10,037 bases of DNA from Chitinophagales bacterium (GCA_020629335.1 JAHDDN010000181.1:1-10037); one strand, 5' to 3'; counted from the first letter of the stretch, positions 1-7,908 are shown. Notes: a model not told the origin generated them from the letters alone. Numbers and translations: made by a program.

Positions 1-52
1 TGCGCCTTAGCGCAGTAGGAGCGGCATAGCCACATAAGAGCGGACAGCCCGA

Positions 53-127
53 CCCTTCCTTATTTTTTCATTCGTGGGCGCACACATAGGTAGCGCCCCT
101 ACAGACGAATGAAAAAATAAGGAAGGG
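53..127. repeat. Long perfect inverted repeat (hairpin) in the left intergenic region
   Basis: Positions 53-75 and 105-127 are perfect reverse complements (23 bp). Inside them 76-81 (GGGCGC) pairs with 93-98 (GCGCCC), leaving an apical loop of 11 nt and a 6-nt bulge at 99-104. The stretch is visibly richer in G and C than what follows. A second small hairpin, TGCGC-CTTA-GCGCA, lies at 1-14, and GTAGGAGCGGCATAG (17-31) resembles the reverse complement of the inner arm near 90-103. No T-run follows the stem on the + strand, so it is not a classical intrinsic terminator. It is probably a dispersed palindromic repeat or a structured 3' end of a gene to the left of the window. No coding potential is apparent. 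Confidence 0.75.
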
Positions 128-351
128 GAAGCCCCAAATTAAAGAAATAATGAGCTATGAAAAATGAAGTTTAGGGACTCCAAATGAATAAAAAACGTAT
201 GAGAAAAGCGGTGAGTTTATTAGTTATGGCTATTTATAGGGGTTAAATTAATGTTAATAAATGGACTAAATAGCAGAAAGTATGTCCAAAAATGTCGATT
301 TTATTGGTGATTTGGGTGAAAAAAATGATTTTTTGTAAATAACTTAAAGTA
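128..351. other. Non-coding stretch, no gene recognised
   Basis: An AT-rich spacer between the hairpin and the RRM gene promoter. The only open frame of note is a 20-codon ATG frame at 184-246 with a basic start and a hydrophobic end. It has no support beyond being open. No RNA gene or clear regulatory site was recognised here. Confidence 0.5.
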
Positions 352-386
352 TTTGAACTAATAACAAATTATTTCGTTTACCTTTG
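352..386 (+). promoter_or_regulatory. Bacteroidota-type promoter of the RRM gene
   Basis: TACCTTTG at 379-386 matches the Bacteroidota -7 consensus TAnnTTTG exactly. A TTTG at 352-355 can serve as the -33 element, although the 23-nt spacing is a little longer than the usual 19-21. Transcription would start near 391-395, giving a 5' leader of about 55 nt. The leader has no Shine-Dalgarno sequence and is A/T-rich just before the ATG, as is common in this phylum. Confidence 0.6.
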
Positions 387-449
387 TAGTAAGTCGGTGA
401 ATGACTAAACATCATTAACTGGCATTCTTATTATTTAAAATTATATTTT

Positions 450-740
450 ATGAACATTTTTGTAGCAAAGTTAAACTTTGACACACAAGAGCATGATTTA
501 CAGAACGTTTTTGCTGAATACGGCGAGATTGATTCAGTTAAAATCATCATGGACAAATTCACTGGTAGATCAAAAGGCTTCGGCTTTGTAGAAATGCCGA
601 ACGATGAGGAAGCACAAAATGCAATCAACGGGTTGAATGATACTGAGGTAGACGGAAGAACGATTGTTGTTAAGAAGGCTGAACCAAGAGAAAACAGAAA
701 CAATAACCGTGATCGTGGCGGTTATGATAGACGATATTAG
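450..740 (+). CDS. Small single-RRM RNA-binding protein
   Basis: A 96-residue protein that is almost entirely one RNA recognition motif. RNP2 is IFVAKL (residues 3-8) and RNP1 is KGFGFVEM (42-49), with the aromatic residues F4, F44 and F46 that stack on RNA bases in this fold. The beta-alpha-beta-beta-alpha-beta core runs to about residue 77. It is followed by a basic, Asn/Arg-rich tail (about 79-96) ending in RDRGGYDRRY, a short RGG-like extension that should add non-specific RNA affinity. Length and layout match the stand-alone RRM proteins common in Bacteroidota and cyanobacteria. In Bacteroides such proteins (RbpB) act as post-transcriptional regulators, so a similar cytosolic role is likely. 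The mRNA targets cannot be read from the sequence. The gene has its own promoter and terminator and is monocistronic. The first ATG fits the domain start exactly. Confidence 0.93.
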   Translation: MNIFVAKLNFDTQEHDLQNVFAEYGEIDSVKIIMDKFTGRSKGFGFVEMPNDEEAQNAINGLNDTEVDGRTIVVKKAEPRENRNNNRDRGGYDRRY

Positions 741-760
741 AATAAATATTTGTTGTAGAA

Positions 761-799
761 AAGTCCCTGTAACTATTCAGTTGCAGGGACTTTTTTTTT
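761..799 (+). terminator. Intrinsic terminator of the RRM gene, possibly two-way
   Basis: Arms 761-774 and 779-792 form a 14-bp stem with one G-T wobble, a 4-nt loop (ATTC) and a run of nine T (791-799). It lies 20 nt after the RRM stop codon. On the minus strand the same stem is followed by only four T, so it may also stop, less efficiently, transcription of the convergent hydrolase gene that ends at 804. Confidence 0.9.
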
Positions 800-803
800 G
801 AAC

Positions 804-1481
804 TCATTTGAATAGGGTTGGGTTTAGGATGTCTTTGATGTCTTCTGTGAATTGATCTCTTTGAATCCATGCTTTTGTAGGTTTGACCCATTCATCTATG
901 GGGCGGTATAGGAAGCCATGTCCTAATCCCGTTTCGAGTTTTATTTGTTTGAAGCTTTTATATTCTCTATTTTTTTGATTAATCCAATACTGATAGCTTT
1001 TTCCTGCTATTTGATCTGATTCTTCGTAGAAGGCTAGTATATTTCCATGTAATACCCAATTATTTTGTGATTCTGTTTGATCACTATTGGATCCTAATAG
1101 GATATAGTTGATGGGTGTTTTATTCATGTCAGAAATATTCATTGCCATAAGTGCGCCTTTGGAGGCTCCGATAACGCTAATATTGACAGGGCTTATTCCT
1201 TTTTTAATTAGTGCATCTATTTCGTTAGAAATCTTTTGGCTGAATTCATCGAAATCGGTAGTTTCTGTTCTGACTTCATGATGAACAATTGCTCCAGTAG
1301 TTTTTAGTGTATCAATGATGGCCTGATATTGATAGGGGCCATATTGTTCGCTGACGGCATTGGGACCTTGTAATTCTATGATTCTTCCGTGTAGGTAGAA
1401 GATGTGTTTTTCGGTAGCTAGTTCATCTTTACAGCTAATTGTAAAGAAAAGAATGATTAGGAGAAAGCTTGTTTTTTTCAT
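804..1481 (-). CDS. Lipoprotein alpha/beta hydrolase
   Basis: A 225-residue protein with a lipoprotein signal peptide: KK at residues 2-3, a hydrophobic stretch (5-15) and a lipobox ending ...FTISC, so C17 is the likely lipidated residue. The mature part has an alpha/beta-hydrolase layout: a YLHG strand/oxyanion loop (29-32), a nucleophile elbow GASKG with S107, a candidate acid D156 in EESDQ, and a catalytic H188 in GLGHGF near the C-terminus. It probably acts as a membrane-anchored serine esterase or related hydrolase on the periplasmic side or cell surface. The substrate is unknown. It lies 19 nt behind the DUF58 gene on the same strand, so it is probably the last cistron of the MoxR operon, although hydrolases are not a standard member of that cluster. 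It ends 4 nt from the terminator shared with the convergent RRM gene. Confidence 0.8.
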   Translation of the reverse strand: MKKTSFLLIILFFTISCKDELATEKHIFYLHGRIIELQGPNAVSEQYGPYQYQAIIDTLKTTGAIVHHEVRTETTDFDEFSQKISNEIDALIKKGISPVNISVIGASKGALMAMNISDMNKTPINYILLGSNSDQTESQNNWVLHGNILAFYEESDQIAGKSYQYWINQKNREYKSFKQIKLETGLGHGFLYRPIDEWVKPTKAWIQRDQFTEDIKDILNPTLFK

Positions 1482-1500
1482 GAGCCTAAGATAACCTATT

Positions 1501-2841
1501 TTAGAGTAATCCCCTTGCTTTGATTTCTAAATATTTGTTAATGGTATTAACGGTTAGCTCTTCAGGGGTGGTGAATATACTTTGAATGCCGTGTTTTTGA
1601 AGTTCTTTTACGATGGTTCGTTTTTCCATGTCAAATTTTTCAGCGATTGCTTTTTCATAAATTTCTTCTACATTAGCGGCCTTCTTTTTAAGGAAATGAG
1701 TTAGTTCAGTGTTTTCGAAAAATACGATGACTAATAGATGTCTTTTAGCTATCCGCCTAAAATAGGGCAGTTGTCTTTGGAGTGCGTTAAGTGATTCAAA
1801 ATTGGTGAAAAGAATTAGTAAACTACGCTTGTTTATTCGCTTGTGAATATTGACGTAAAGTGATTCAAAATCGGATTCGAGATAAAGTGTTTTTTGTTTG
1901 TAAAGCATTTCTAAAATACTGCGCATTTGTTTGCCAGTATTGCTAGCTTTGAGCATATTACCCATTTGGTGAGAGAAGGTAATGAGTCCGCTTTTATCTC
2001 CTTTTTTGATAGCGATATTGGAAATGACCAAGGAGGCATTAATTGAGTAATCCATTAGGCTGAGGCCATTAAAAGGCATTTGCATAACTCTCCCTTTATC
2101 GATGATACAGTAGATTTGTTGGGATTTTTCTTCTTGGAATTGATTGACCATTAGATCATTTCTACGTGCAGTGGCTTTCCAATTAATAGTACGGTAATCA
2201 TCTCCAATTACGTAGCCTTTAATTTGTTCGAACTCCATACTTTGTCCTAGTCGTCGAATTTTTTTGATTCCATAATCTTGTAGGCGGTTAGAGATGGCCA
2301 TTAATTCGTACTGTCTCATTTGTATGTAAGAGGGATAAACGGGGACGTTTACATTCTGTGAAAATCGAAATCTTCTTTTAATTAGTCCCATTGGCCCTGT
2401 GGCATAAATATTGACTGCTCCGAATTGGTATTCGCCTCTTTTGGTTGGGCGTAATTGATATTTTATGATATTCGTTTTCCCTGCTGGAATAGATGTTTTG
2501 AAAAGTACATCTCTTACTTGAAATTGATGAGGTATTTCATCTATTATTTCGAGATGTACAGTAAAGGTGTAGAAATTTTCGATGTATATAGATAGTATAT
2601 TATTATCGCCATTAGATAATTTTTCGGGTGTTTCTCTTCTCGCAAATAAGCCTTTGTTGGCGCGGTAGAGTAGGAGTAGTTCTACCAATGCGGCCAAGAC
2701 AAAGCCTATTGCTAAGATTTTTACGAAGGGCAGTAGTATAGGAATGAAGTAGCTGGTAATAAATAGGAATACCGCTATTGCCACTACTTGAAAGAATCGT
2801 AGGCTAAGAAATAAGCTTTTGAAGAAATTAATTAGGCGCAT
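1501..2841 (-). CDS. DUF58 domain protein, vWA-like partner of MoxR
   Basis: A 446-residue membrane protein. Two adjacent transmembrane segments (about 17-36 and 40-58) are followed by a beta-rich region and then the DUF58 signature at 209-222 (GYVIGDDYRTINWK), continuing ARRNDL...NQFQEE. After this comes a von Willebrand factor A-like region starting YCIID (D248). The usual metal-site motif DxSxS is degenerate here (D248-K-G250-R), so metal-dependent binding may be lost or altered. Family knowledge: DUF58 genes sit next to moxR in many phyla, and the pair is thought to act as ATPase plus substrate or adaptor protein at the cell envelope. Here the gene follows moxR by 12 nt, which supports co-expression. 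The ATG start precedes the first membrane segment by about 16 residues and looks right. The length is normal for Bacteroidota members. Confidence 0.9.
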   Translation of the reverse strand: MRLINFFKSLFLSLRFFQVVAIAVFLFITSYFIPILLPFVKILAIGFVLAALVELLLLYRANKGLFARRETPEKLSNGDNNILSIYIENFYTFTVHLEIIDEIPHQFQVRDVLFKTSIPAGKTNIIKYQLRPTKRGEYQFGAVNIYATGPMGLIKRRFRFSQNVNVPVYPSYIQMRQYELMAISNRLQDYGIKKIRRLGQSMEFEQIKGYVIGDDYRTINWKATARRNDLMVNQFQEEKSQQIYCIIDKGRVMQMPFNGLSLMDYSINASLVISNIAIKKGDKSGLITFSHQMGNMLKASNTGKQMRSILEMLYKQKTLYLESDFESLYVNIHKRINKRSLLILFTNFESLNALQRQLPYFRRIAKRHLLVIVFFENTELTHFLKKKAANVEEIYEKAIAEKFDMEKRTIVKELQKHGIQSIFTTPEELTVNTINKYLEIKARGLL

Positions 2842-2853
2842 ATATTTATAGGA

Positions 2854-3906
2854 TTATCTTGGCACTTCGATTTGTTGGACCACTTCCTTGATAATGTCAT
2901 CTGTTGTAGCACCTTCCATTTCTTTTTCAGGACTCAACATGATTCTGTGTCGTAAGACCGCTTTGCTGATCCATTGAATATCTTCAGGTTTGACGAAATC
3001 ACGGCCATTCATTGCTGCATATGCTTTACTAGCTTTTAATAGGGCTAAAGAGGCCCTTGGAGAAGCGCCTAAATAGAGGTTTTTATTCTCCCGAGTATTG
3101 TGTACAATTTGTGCAATATACTGCATTAGATTTTGTTCGACGATGACTCCTCCAATTAAGCTTTGGTATCGAGCAATTTGATCAACATTTAATACTGGAT
3201 TAATCATGGCTAATGGATCGGGTAATTGCTTGGTGTGGAATCGTTCAATGATTTGTACCTCTTCTTCTAAACTTGGATAATCGACATTAATTTTAAATAA
3301 AAATCGATCTAATTGGGCTTCTGGCAAACGGTAAGTACCTTCTTGTTCCACTGGGTTTTGGGTAGCCAATACCATGAATGGGGGAGGCATTTTTCTAGTG
3401 ACTCCGTCAATGGTAATTTGTCGTTCTTCCATTACCTCAAATAAAGCCGATTGAGTTTTGGCGGGTGCTCTATTAATTTCATCAATCAAAATGATATTAG
3501 AGAATATTGGCCCAGCTTTAAAGTTGAATTCGGAGGTCTTGAAATTAAAGATGGCAGTCCCTAACACATCAGAAGGCATTAAGTCGGGGGTGAATTGAAT
3601 ACGTGAAAAATCTGTATTCAAGCACTTAGCAAGAAGCTTGGCGGTAAGTGTTTTGGCGATACCAGGTACTCCTTCGATCAATACATGTCCATTAGCCAGC
3701 AGGGAAACGATTAGTAAGTCAACCAAATCTTTTTGTCCGACGATTACTTTACTAATTTCATTTCTTACTTGTGTGACTCCATTTTGTAGTTCACTTAAAT
3801 CCAGTCGATTGGAGAATTGATGTTCCATTTTCTCTATAGGGTTTAAGTTGCTATCAGAGGATTCCATATTGTTTTCTTCCTTAAAAGGATGCTCTTGTTC
3901 AGTCAT
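2854..3906 (-). CDS. moxR: MoxR family AAA+ ATPase
   Basis: A 350-residue cytosolic ATPase with the full motif set: Walker A GVPGIAKT (residues 79-86, K85), Walker B ILIDEINR (D142, E143), sensor 1 in ATQNP (N184), an arginine finger in LDRF (R201) and sensor 2 in GASPRA (R284). The C-terminal lid domain carries the usual SKAVLRHR region near residue 320. An acidic/polar extension of about 35 residues precedes the core. Internal Met14 and Met27 are possible alternative starts, but the first ATG lies 9 nt after the upstream stop and is the simplest choice. MoxR proteins are thought to work as hexameric chaperone-like ATPases that remodel or mature partner proteins together with vWA-domain proteins. 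The partner here should be the DUF58 protein encoded next. No key residue is missing. Confidence 0.96.
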   Translation of the reverse strand: MTEQEHPFKEENNMESSDSNLNPIEKMEHQFSNRLDLSELQNGVTQVRNEISKVIVGQKDLVDLLIVSLLANGHVLIEGVPGIAKTLTAKLLAKCLNTDFSRIQFTPDLMPSDVLGTAIFNFKTSEFNFKAGPIFSNIILIDEINRAPAKTQSALFEVMEERQITIDGVTRKMPPPFMVLATQNPVEQEGTYRLPEAQLDRFLFKINVDYPSLEEEVQIIERFHTKQLPDPLAMINPVLNVDQIARYQSLIGGVIVEQNLMQYIAQIVHNTRENKNLYLGASPRASLALLKASKAYAAMNGRDFVKPEDIQWISKAVLRHRIMLSPEKEMEGATTDDIIKEVVQQIEVPR

Positions 3907-3915
3907 AAAATAGCA

Positions 3916-5088
3916 TTAATGATAGAAAGCTTCTATCTTATTATGTAGATTTATTAAGGTATTTTCGGTGATGAATTGTGAGAAGTGGATTTTAGAGATT
4001 AAATCAAATAAATCCCTAACGTCCTCTTCTTCTTTACCAGACTTTTTAGCTAGTCTTTGGATAAATTCATCATTATAATTTTGTGTACTGATAAAGTAAT
4101 TACTTCTTACAAATTCTAAGAAGTAATTGATTTTTTTGAGGGCAATATCTTTATGATCTTTTCTTTGAAAATATAGAGCGCCTACGGTCTTAGTAAATTC
4201 TAAGGTGGTGTTTTTTAATGGCTCGATAATGGGAATGATTCGTTGTTTTCTTTTGCTCTCGAATAGCATATATAGCAATACGCCAATGACAATTAGCCAA
4301 AGTGCCCATTTGAGGGCTTCTTGAGAAAGTAAGTATCGTAAAGGAGTGCGAGATTCTTTACGGCCAACTTTATAGAATTCGTCCCAATAGATATTTTGAT
4401 TATTGGGTAGATGGGATAAAGCTTTCTCTATATACTCATGATTGTTTTCATAAAGCATATAGTAATTAGTGAAAGCCCTTGGTACGCTACTTAAGTAAAA
4501 ATTTCCTTTTCCAAATTTGGTTTTTATAAAGTTGGGTTTGTCCTTACTATTGATGCCTAATATTTGAGTAGATAGGGAGTCAAAAGAGCTAAAGTAAGCT
4601 CTTACATTATTGCTTTTGTATTGATAGTTGCTATCACTTTTTAACTCTTTATGAATGAAATTAAGTGAGATGGAATCCATGAAAATGAGGTTTTCATAAG
4701 CCTTCTCAATTTCTAAGTTTAGGGTATCTTTAAAGATTCCCGAAAAGCTTTGGCTTGCAATAAAAACATTACTCCCTTTCTCCACAAATTTAAGGAGCTC
4801 TTTAGTGTCATATTTATCAGGAGAGAAACTTTCCTTAAAGAAAATATAAGAGCCTTTGAACTCATTAGATTGAAGATAATTGTAAGGAGGCTCATATATA
4901 TCTCTAACTTTTCGATCAGGAAATAACTCTTCTAACTCTTCTCTTAGCACGAAGGTTCCATAAGGTATTTTGTCTTCCCTGGAGTAGGTGACTTTCCAAT
5001 CAATTGGTTTTGGCTGATTTAAGTCTACTATTAGATAGATACCTAATAATAAGACAATTATTCCAATCGTGAATTTGTTCTCTCTCAT
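3916..5088 (-). CDS. DUF4350 domain membrane protein
   Basis: A protein of about 390 residues with an N-terminal membrane anchor (about residues 7-23), a large extracytoplasmic domain (about 25-255), a second membrane segment (about 261-276) and a cytosolic tail with a basic start (SKRKQR). The soluble domain has the look of DUF4350, including GTFVLREELEELFPD (about 44-58) and the later GKGNFYLSSVPRAFTNYYML stretch (about 193-212). Both its position between DUF4129 and moxR and its topology fit the family, whose function is unknown. The domain resembles a glutamine-amidotransferase-like fold used for binding, but that is inference. A GTG at 5091 is in frame directly before the ATG at 5088. 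I chose the ATG because it overlaps the upstream stop by one base (TGATG), the usual arrangement for coupled translation. Confidence 0.85.
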   Translation of the reverse strand: MRENKFTIGIIVLLLGIYLIVDLNQPKPIDWKVTYSREDKIPYGTFVLREELEELFPDRKVRDIYEPPYNYLQSNEFKGSYIFFKESFSPDKYDTKELLKFVEKGSNVFIASQSFSGIFKDTLNLEIEKAYENLIFMDSISLNFIHKELKSDSNYQYKSNNVRAYFSSFDSLSTQILGINSKDKPNFIKTKFGKGNFYLSSVPRAFTNYYMLYENNHEYIEKALSHLPNNQNIYWDEFYKVGRKESRTPLRYLLSQEALKWALWLIVIGVLLYMLFESKRKQRIIPIIEPLKNTTLEFTKTVGALYFQRKDHKDIALKKINYFLEFVRSNYFISTQNYNDEFIQRLAKKSGKEEEDVRDLFDLISKIHFSQFITENTLINLHNKIEAFYH

Positions 5089-5906
5089 CACTTCGTATTA
5101 ACTGATTGATTAAAAGATTGAAATTCTTGTCTTAGTGTTTGGAAGTAATCGGTATTGATTTGAAACTCTCCATACCAGATATAATCAAACTGGCGACTTA
5201 AATTGCTGAATTCATTTTTTAAAGGATTATTTTTTATTTCTCGAATGTATTCGTCATTTGTTTTATCTACAGCCCAATTAATGATTTGAGCATCACTGAG
5301 ATTTTTCAAACTCTTTAAATAGAGTAATCTGACAGCCACTCTATATTTTTTCTCCTCAATAGCTTCAGCGATTAATTGATCAAAGTTCATTTGGTGAATA
5401 TCTTCTTCCATACTTTCATAATCTAAAAATTGCTTATCTGATTTTTGGAAGAATAATTGGTTTAGATTTTTATTTAGGAAGAAACGAATAATTAAGAGTA
5501 GGGCTCCGAATAAAAGAAGGTATTTGATGATTTGATATTGAGATAGTATTTGGGCAATAAGATCAAATAAGCGACTGAAAAAATCAGATATGAAGTCAGG
5601 AATAATACGATCTAAAAAACTAAGAATTGAATTGAATATACCTTCCCAAAAGGATTCTGTTAGAGGCTCTCTATCATACAAGAAAATGTCGCTATTTAGA
5701 TAGTCTTTAATTGCACTATCATCAAATTTTTTAGAAGCAATGTCATAATCTGCTATATAGAACGAAAGACTATCTAAGGCCAAGGAGTCAGTAATGACTT
5801 CTTGTGCATTAATTGTTTGCACAAAAATAGAGGAGATGAAAATGATCGCTAAAAGTGCGATGATTTTTATCTTCAGGTTTGATATGTTATGATTTGATGT
5901 TGACAA
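5088..5906 (-). CDS. DUF4129 domain protein with signal peptide, TTG start
   Basis: A 272-residue protein with a signal peptide (hydrophobic core about 14-30, likely cleavage after ...INA34), an extracytoplasmic segment (35-124), one transmembrane helix (about 125-143) and a cytosolic C-terminal DUF4129 domain. The domain shows the signature RVAVRLLYLKSLKNL (189-203), KTNDEY (215-220) and YIWYGEF (242-248). The start codon is TTG. There is no in-frame ATG before residue 166 and an in-frame stop two codons upstream, so TTG is the only start that preserves the signal peptide. Family function is unknown, but DUF4129 proteins recur in MoxR/DUF58 clusters, and in some lineages DUF4129 is fused to transglutaminase-like domains. 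The gene follows the upstream membrane-protein gene by 9 nt and overlaps the DUF4350 gene, so it lies in the middle of the operon. Confidence 0.82.
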   Translation of the reverse strand: MSTSNHNISNLKIKIIALLAIIFISSIFVQTINAQEVITDSLALDSLSFYIADYDIASKKFDDSAIKDYLNSDIFLYDREPLTESFWEGIFNSILSFLDRIIPDFISDFFSRLFDLIAQILSQYQIIKYLLLFGALLLIIRFFLNKNLNQLFFQKSDKQFLDYESMEEDIHQMNFDQLIAEAIEEKKYRVAVRLLYLKSLKNLSDAQIINWAVDKTNDEYIREIKNNPLKNEFSNLSRQFDYIWYGEFQINTDYFQTLRQEFQSFNQSVNTK

Positions 5907-5915
5907 GAAATGTTA

Positions 5916-6815
5916 TTAATATTGCTCTAAAAAATCCCAGCCATCTCTTTCTTTAGTAGCTTCGCTGCCAATTAATTCAATCTTTCTCATTGCGCCCACT
6001 CCATCGTGATATTCCACTGTACTATAATAGCGTAATACGATAACAATATAAAAGAAGGTACTCATAAAAAGATTTAAAATAAATAGGAAGGAGTAACTAA
6101 CAGCCATAACAGATATTACCCAAGTAGTAGTGAGGCTTAATACTCCAAAAAACATCAAAAATATCGAAAGAGGAATTTGAAAAGAATAGCTAATTAAAAG
6201 CATAATAATAGTAACAACGATCAGGGTTCCAAAGGTCGTCCACCATTGATCTTGAATTAAATAAAAGCATCGCTTGATCGCCTCTACAAAGCCAACACCT
6301 TCTACTCTTCTAATGACAAATATAGGGGATATGGCTATAGCGATATAAATTAAAGGAATAAAAAATAGGAGAAAAGATAAGGGGGCGATAATCATCAATG
6401 TAAGCCACAATAGGAAAGAGGTGATCAAATAAGTTGGAAGATGATCAAATACACTCTTGCGCACATCAGCTACTTCTATTTTTTCTTCGCCTTTACGTTC
6501 CTCATAGAGAATCATATATTCATAAACGGTAGCCATTAAAATTAATGTACCCAATATGATAACAAAAAAGGCTAATAGCATAGAAAGTATAGAGCCAGCG
6601 CCCAAAAAATTCAGACTATCACCCATTTCTAATCTTACTGCTAAAATACCTAAACCACCCATTGCTATAGCACCAGCTAAAATAATTGGAGTACCAATAT
6701 AAAGTAATGCCTTCATTAAAGGTTTTAGGTTTTGCCTTAAAAAACCAGTAGAGTCCGCCAAACTTTCTCCAAAGTCTCGTACTTGCCTAAGGTCAATACG
6801 TGCTTTTTTTCTCAT
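5916..6815 (-). CDS. Polytopic membrane protein, GDPD-membrane-domain-like
   Basis: A 299-residue inner-membrane protein with about six hydrophobic segments (roughly 36-60, 75-102, 128-165, 192-220, 230-246 and 247-262). The region around 168-196 (RRVEGVGFVEAIKR, then QDQWWTTFG) resembles the repeat found in the membrane domain of glycerophosphodiester phosphodiesterases and related DUF4013-like proteins: a short amphipathic helix, then WW at the next membrane entry. No catalytic phosphodiesterase domain is present, so it should not be called an enzyme. The N-terminus is basic and the C-terminus (about 263-299) is soluble and charged. It lies between SpoIIM and DUF4129, where Bacteroidota MoxR clusters often carry a membrane protein of this kind. 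A structural or transport role in the same membrane complex is inference. Confidence 0.7.
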   Translation of the reverse strand: MRKKARIDLRQVRDFGESLADSTGFLRQNLKPLMKALLYIGTPIILAGAIAMGGLGILAVRLEMGDSLNFLGAGSILSMLLAFFVIILGTLILMATVYEYMILYEERKGEEKIEVADVRKSVFDHLPTYLITSFLLWLTLMIIAPLSFLLFFIPLIYIAIAISPIFVIRRVEGVGFVEAIKRCFYLIQDQWWTTFGTLIVVTIIMLLISYSFQIPLSIFLMFFGVLSLTTTWVISVMAVSYSFLFILNLFMSTFFYIVIVLRYYSTVEYHDGVGAMRKIELIGSEATKERDGWDFLEQY

Positions 6816-6901
6816 TTTGATCTATTTTAGGGGATGTGAGTTGATAAAAGCTTGAAAAAAATTCAAACTACAATATACTAATAAATAGTACTAACTACTA
6901 C
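6816..6901 (-). other. 86-nt gap inside the minus-strand gene block
   Basis: This is the only sizeable gap in the block. A 5-bp hairpin (TAGTA at 6886-6890, TACTA at 6896-6900) lies right after the SpoIIM stop codon, and a TTGAA/TTCAA pair lies near 6852-6866. Read on the minus strand, TAGTTTG occurs here, one base short of the promoter consensus TAnnTTTG. It could be a weak internal promoter or attenuator, but nothing is convincing. The genes may still be co-transcribed. Confidence 0.3.
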
Positions 6902-7906
6902 TTATGCACTGATAATCAACTCTCTTGTAGCATTTTCTACATTGGGTAGTTTCCCCTTTTTATTAAGTTGAATAGGGTAGATGATAAAATACCAAAGCAT
7001 GAAAATAAAAGAACCTATAATTATAAATAAACTCAATGCTAAAGGCATACTATCGCCATGACGTGTAACATAGCCTTCTATGAAGGCAGCGGCAATAATG
7101 ATCGGTACTAAGCCGACAAGCGTCTTTAATCCTTGCATCGCTCCTCTTTTAAACGACTCGGTGCGTGAATAAGTGCCTGGAAAAATAATACTATTGCCAA
7201 CCACTAAGCCTGCGCAACCAGCAATTACAATAGCTGCAATTTCTAAGGTACCGTGAAGCCATACTGTTTTTAATGCTACAGGAAGTACATTATATTGTGC
7301 AAACATGGTCAAGAAAGCCCCCACCATAACACCATTTTGAAACAGGATAAAGGCGGTTCCAATAGAAAAGAAAAGTCCAAATACGAAAGTCAAAAAGGCG
7401 ACTCGTACATTATTAAATGCGATTGCAATGAACATATACAATGGGCTAGAATCTTTATATACACCCATTGCATTGCCTTCTTCTATATTTTCAAGTGTCA
7501 TATTGACATATCCGTCACCTAATATTAGGCGTACAAAGGTGTCATCATAAACAGTGGATAAGCTCCCTATAAGAAAAGAACCCATGAAAATGATGAAGGA
7601 GACTAATAGTAAACGATGAGATCGATAAAATAAGTGAGGAAGTTCATATCGCCAAAAATCAATGATTCGATTGCTTGATTCGCGCTTGTTTTTATAGATA
7701 GATTGATGGACCTTCGCTGCTAAACTATTCAAGTAGCGACTTACTTGGCTATTGGGATAAAAAGTACGTGCATAAGCCAAATCATCCGTAATTTCAACAA
7801 ATAAATCAGCATAAGTATCTGGGCTGGCTTCATTGGGATTCGTCAGGATTTGCTCGAATTCTTTCCATTTATCAGCGTTTTGACGAACAAAAGCGGGTTC
7901 TTTCAT
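6902..7906 (-). CDS. SpoIIM / DUF95 family membrane protein
   Basis: A 334-residue protein of the 'stage II sporulation protein M' family, which is widespread in non-sporulating bacteria. A soluble N-terminal part (1-95) contains the family start (FVRQNADKWKEFEQIL, 6-21). About five or six membrane segments follow (98-118, 157-185, 190-205, 218-243, 258-276 and 287-310). Family motifs are visible: FNNVRVAFLTF (164-174), FQNGVMVGAF (189-198), WLHGTLEIAA (216-225), FPG (242-244) and AAFIEG (273-278). The molecular role outside sporulation is unknown. In Bacteroidota and actinobacteria the gene sits with moxR/DUF58 and often with an RDD-family membrane protein. It is the first gene of the block, so the operon promoter should lie upstream at about 7907-7986. 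No RDD gene is present on its upstream side in this window. Confidence 0.92.
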   Translation of the reverse strand: MKEPAFVRQNADKWKEFEQILTNPNEASPDTYADLFVEITDDLAYARTFYPNSQVSRYLNSLAAKVHQSIYKNKRESSNRIIDFWRYELPHLFYRSHRLLLVSFIIFMGSFLIGSLSTVYDDTFVRLILGDGYVNMTLENIEEGNAMGVYKDSSPLYMFIAIAFNNVRVAFLTFVFGLFFSIGTAFILFQNGVMVGAFLTMFAQYNVLPVALKTVWLHGTLEIAAIVIAGCAGLVVGNSIIFPGTYSRTESFKRGAMQGLKTLVGLVPIIIAAAFIEGYVTRHGDSMPLALSLFIIIGSFIFMLWYFIIYPIQLNKKGKLPNVENATRELIISA

Positions 7907-7908
7907 TT

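Noticed and set aside
184..246. A 20-codon open frame with a basic start and hydrophobic end upstream of the RRM gene
   Set aside because: It is too short to support, has no promoter or conserved motif next to it, and ends well before the RRM promoter.
3638..3820. Plus-strand open frame inside the MoxR gene
   Set aside because: It is antisense to the conserved Walker A region and has no independent signal of coding.
5089..5091. GTG as start of the DUF4350 gene
   Set aside because: The ATG that follows immediately makes the standard TGATG overlap with the upstream stop and adds or removes only one residue.
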